Shown piece after piece: positions 6,966-9,304 of a DNA stretch of 9,304 bases. Position numbers and translations under genes: made by a program. A model generated the notes under the pieces. The model had not been told where the DNA came from and did no database searches. It saw only the letters and a list, made by a program, of their open reading frames with translations. The stretch lies in the NCBI GenBank assembly GCA_903919105.1, contig CAIXGT010000167.1:1-9304 (forward strand). The letters are read 5' to 3'. The stretch is from an uncultured Spartobacteria bacterium. Its GTDB lineage: Bacteria > Verrucomicrobiota > Verrucomicrobiae > Chthoniobacterales > UBA6821. Every line of letters starts with the position of its first letter. Position 1 is the first letter of the stretch.

Positions 6966-7547
6966 TTATTTGCTCCCAGGCTTCACAGCGGGGATGCCAA
7001 CGAGATCTTCAGGGAGCGCATCGGCAGGGAAGGTCTCAGGCGTCATTTGAACAAGGCTGACAAAAGGGCATCCGAAATCGGGGAGATTCCCGCCGCTACG
7101 ATCGACGATCGATCCAGCAGCCACCACAACACCTCCAAGCCCCCTGATGATCTCAATGGTCTCTTGGACTCGACCGCCCCTCGTGACGACATCCTCTGCA
7201 ACTAGGAATCGCTCACCGGGCGTGATCTCGAACCGGCGCATCACAAGGCCACCATTCCCATCCTTCTCCACAAAGATGTGCCGGGTGCCGAGATGCCGGG
7301 CGACTTCCTGACCGACGATGATTCCACCCACGGCCGGAGAGACCACGGTTGGTTTCTTCCCATCGACCTCGGTATAAAAAGGACGCAGTTTCTCCGCCAA
7401 CTCACCACAGACCTGAGCTGCCACAGGCGCATCCTGAAGGAGCAGGGCACACTGGAAAAATTCCCGGCTGTGTAGGCCGGAGCGGAGGATGAAGTGACCA
7501 TGGAGCAGGGCTCCGGTTTTTTTAAAAAGGGAGAGGACGTCGGTCAT
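6966..7547 (-). CDS. pyrE: Orotate phosphoribosyltransferase
   Basis: PyrE converts orotate and PRPP to orotidine 5'-monophosphate and pyrophosphate, the fifth step of de novo UMP synthesis. The 193-residue protein has the N-terminal substrate region GHFILRSGLHSREFFQCALL, the loop FVEKDGNGGLVMRRF and the PRPP-binding signature RFLVAEDVVTRGGRVQE. The last fits the EDVxTxGG type-I phosphoribosyltransferase consensus, with Arg in place of the usual second Thr and Arg in place of Ser. This form is familiar from the shorter 'Thermus-type' PyrE branch rather than the E. coli type (about 213 residues). The start is ATG at 7547; its leader CCCCTTTCCTCC is pyrimidine-rich and not Shine-Dalgarno-like. 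The gene is separated from parA by a 104-base repeat-bearing spacer. No other pyrimidine gene is adjacent. Confidence 0.95.
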   Translation of the reverse strand: MTDVLSLFKKTGALLHGHFILRSGLHSREFFQCALLLQDAPVAAQVCGELAEKLRPFYTEVDGKKPTVVSPAVGGIIVGQEVARHLGTRHIFVEKDGNGGLVMRRFEITPGERFLVAEDVVTRGGRVQETIEIIRGLGGVVVAAGSIVDRSGGNLPDFGCPFVSLVQMTPETFPADALPEDLVGIPAVKPGSK

Positions 7548-7651
7548 GGAGGAAAGGGGTTTAGGCTGGAGGCTATTAGACTGTTAGGAAAGCGGAAGGG
7601 GCGTGAAAAAGTTCAGCTGGGACGTTTTATCCTTCCAACGGTTTTAACCTT
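7548..7651. repeat. pyrE-parA spacer with short tandem repeats
   Basis: No gene is present. AGACTGTTAGG at 7578-7588 duplicates the element at 2016-2026. At about 7625-7656 the minus strand reads GTTAAAAG, GTTAAAAC, CGTTGGAAG, GATAAAACG, a degenerate 8-9-base tandem repeat whose first unit contains the parA stop codon. The base-rich strand next to pyrE forms its pyrimidine-rich leader. I saw no convincing promoter for pyrE. Confidence 0.5.
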
Positions 7652-8470
7652 TTAACTCTGTTCCCCTCGTTGCGGTGCACCGACGAAGGAGACGCCGCGC
7701 TTCTGGCGGTCGAGGAATTCCTTGGCCAGGACGCGGTAAGCAGTTGCTCCGGGCCCCTTGGGGTCATACTCGAGGATGGTCTTGCCGAAGCTCGGTGCCT
7801 CGCTGATGCGAACGGAGCGGGGGATTGCTGCATTGAAGACGACCTCCTCGAAGTGAGCGCGGACATCACGTACGACGGCGGCGCTGATGTTGGTGCGGAC
7901 ATCAAGCATGGTCATCAGCAGTCCGCTCATGGCTAGGGTCGGGTTGGCGCCGGACTCACGGATCTGTTCCATGACGCTGACCAGCTTGCCGAGTCCCTCG
8001 AGGGCGTAGTATTCGCACTGGATCGGGATGAGAAGCTCGTCGGCGGCACTCAAGGCATTGGTCATCAGGATGCCAAGCGATGGTGGACAATCGAGAATGA
8101 TGAACTCGAAACGACCCGAATTGCGAACCGGGTCCAACACATTGCGCAGTTGACCAAGATGACCCTCCATGCGGGCGACCTCGATCTCCGCACCAGCCAG
8201 GTCGAGGTCTGCGGGAATACCGGCGAGATTTGCAAGTCGCGTCTCCTGGATCAGATCCTCCATCGGAGTCTCGCCGATCATTGCAGCGTAGAGGCTGCTT
8301 CCGGCACCAGTCTCGAGTCCCAAGGCGCTGGAGGCATTCCCCTGGGGATCCAGATCAAGCAAGAGGACGGGATGCCCTGACTCCGCAATGGCGGCGGCAA
8401 GGTTGACCGAAGTGGTGGTTTTTCCGACGCCACCTTTCTGGTTGGCGATGGCGATGACTTTGGTCTTCAT
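7652..8470 (-). CDS. parA: ParA/Soj chromosome-partitioning ATPase
   Basis: A 272-residue cytosolic ParA-type ATPase. The deviant Walker A motif KGGVGKTT is at residues 12-19 with the signature Lys12. Walker A' LLLDLDPQGN follows, with Asp41, and Walker B is FIILDCPPSLG with Asp127. The C-terminal NAAIPRSVRISEAPSFGKTI block is characteristic of chromosomal Soj/ParA. There is no N-terminal helix-turn-helix, so this is the short chromosomal form rather than a long plasmid ParA. ATP-bound dimers bind DNA nonspecifically and are released by ParB at parS to drive origin segregation. No parB lies downstream; pyrE does. The ATG at 8470 is 5 bases after the amidase stop, so the two are surely cotranscribed. 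No Shine-Dalgarno sequence is at normal spacing; GGAGGGG lies 16 bases upstream inside the amidase gene. Confidence 0.94.
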   Translation of the reverse strand: MKTKVIAIANQKGGVGKTTTSVNLAAAIAESGHPVLLLDLDPQGNASSALGLETGAGSSLYAAMIGETPMEDLIQETRLANLAGIPADLDLAGAEIEVARMEGHLGQLRNVLDPVRNSGRFEFIILDCPPSLGILMTNALSAADELLIPIQCEYYALEGLGKLVSVMEQIRESGANPTLAMSGLLMTMLDVRTNISAAVVRDVRAHFEEVVFNAAIPRSVRISEAPSFGKTILEYDPKGPGATAYRVLAKEFLDRQKRGVSFVGAPQRGEQS

Positions 8471-8475
8471 GGCGG

Positions 8476-9304
8476 TTAGTTTGCCGCCCCTCCATAGTAA
8501 TCGGCAAGCCCTTGCGCCACCGCATCGGCATATTCCCTGTAAATGCTTGGTTCGGAAACACCACCGACATTCCTTCGGCCGATGTAATCCCCCAGCTGGA
8601 CCCTGTTGAAGACAGGGCGGCTATTCATCACGTACGGCTCGCAGTAGACAACCGGGCACTCGAAGAGTCTATTGGCCAGCAGGTTGCGAACCCAGAGGTA
8701 GGGGTTGGATGAGGCTGGAATGGCATTGGCGCTATGGTAGATAAAGGGAGGAAGACCAGTGACTGTGGCCAAGGATCGTGCGACGGCCTCGGAGGCTCCG
8801 AGTTCCTCGTGATGAGTTCCCCCGAGCAACTTCACCAGCATGGTGTAGCGTTCATCCTCATGCAGGAGTTCATTGCCAGACATATCCCCAGAGAGGAGAA
8901 GGTGGAGATGGTTCTTGTCGGTGAGGGTCGGTCGCGCGGGATTGCCCCACTCCTCGGCATTGAAATGCAGGCAGACGACGAGATCGGGGCGGATCACGGA
9001 ATTGACCAAGCGGGCTCTGTTTCGGATCTCGCCGACGCGATAAAACAGCCGCTCTGCCTCGAACTCCAGACGGGTTGAGGAAAGTGGCACCCCCTCTTCC
9101 TGCAGAGAACCTGCTGCCGCGTTCCTGAGCTTTCCCGGACGCAGGGACGTGGTGGCACCGTTTTTCGTCCTTGTAAGCCAGACATCCGCACCCATCGCCT
9201 CGAGCCGTTGCTTGAGTAGCTTGGCCACGATCAGCGTCATCTCTCCCTCCTCGACCGGCCTCGAGTGACCGATCTGGAACCAGCGTGCCTCCATCTTGGC
9301 GAAG
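8476..9304 (-). CDS. Probable N-acetylmuramoyl-L-alanine amidase-type zinc hydrolase (5' end off window)
   Basis: The frame is open to the right edge: upstream of the ATG at 9294 it reads FAK, so about 275 C-terminal residues are visible and the true start is probably outside. Amidase_3-like features are a candidate zinc glutamate in PVEEGEMTLIVAKLLKQRLE, then GADVWLTRT, then IRNRARLVNSVIRPDLVVCL ending at HFNAE with the candidate zinc histidine. The first zinc histidine normally sits in a DPGHGG-like motif; only IGHSRP is visible near the edge, so that ligand is either there or, more likely, off-window. Amidase_3 enzymes cut the amide bond between N-acetylmuramic acid and the stem peptide. 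Insertions and a C-terminal extension (about residues 130-275 of the visible part) make it longer than a minimal catalytic domain. Any signal peptide would be off-window. It is cotranscribed with parA. Confidence 0.75.
   Translation of the reverse strand, partial: FAKMEARWFQIGHSRPVEEGEMTLIVAKLLKQRLEAMGADVWLTRTKNGATTSLRPGKLRNAAAGSLQEEGVPLSSTRLEFEAERLFYRVGEIRNRARLVNSVIRPDLVVCLHFNAEEWGNPARPTLTDKNHLHLLLSGDMSGNELLHEDERYTMLVKLLGGTHHEELGASEAVARSLATVTGLPPFIYHSANAIPASSNPYLWVRNLLANRLFECPVVYCEPYVMNSRPVFNRVQLGDYIGRRNVGGVSEPSIYREYADAVAQGLADYYGGAAN

Noticed and set aside
7652..8470. ParA as a plasmid or mobile-element partition protein
   Set aside because: It has the short Soj form without an N-terminal DNA-binding domain and is embedded among housekeeping genes with similar codon use.

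Overview
The window reads as an ordinary bacterial chromosome segment from a moderately G+C-rich genome whose coding regions favour C or G at third codon positions. Gene content and protein style (stand-alone tandem ACT protein, DUF2721 membrane protein, MqnP-like prenyltransferase, Thermus-type PyrE, Soj-type ParA) and the peculiar spacers suggest a Verrucomicrobiota-type organism. That placement comes from pattern memory, not a search, and is only moderately secure. No RNA gene, insertion sequence, phage gene or CRISPR array was seen.

Layout. Left half, plus strand: the C-terminal part of the glutamate synthase large subunit (gltB, cut by the left edge); a small tandem ACT-domain protein; a DUF2721 three-helix membrane protein; an APC-superfamily amino acid permease; and an unrecognised exported protein with a proline-rich tail, whose start overlaps the permease end. 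The first genes share a nitrogen/amino-acid theme: glutamate synthesis, amino-acid sensing, amino-acid transport. Right half, minus strand, transcribed right to left: a zinc amidase-like cell-wall hydrolase (cut by the right edge), parA/soj five bases downstream, pyrE, and a UbiA-family prenyltransferase of the menaquinone (MqnP) type. The two halves converge at about 5827-5938.

The least ordinary structure is between the genes. Almost every spacer longer than 100 bases carries a different degenerate short-period repeat of about 8-9 bases: CTCTGCGY, a GCACAAAA-like unit arranged as a long hairpin, GGAACTCA, TCATCCYT, GTTAAAAG and GACTGTTAG. One element (AGACTGTTAGG) occurs in two spacers 5.5 kb apart. 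The repeat sense of the parA spacer begins in the parA stop codon. A second theme is translation starts: convincing Shine-Dalgarno sequences are mostly absent, GTG and TTG starts appear, and several starts are preceded by pyrimidine-rich leaders ending in CCTCC. I found no evidence of a new multi-gene system. The candidates for novelty are the repeat collection, the exported proline-rich protein and the parA context without parB.
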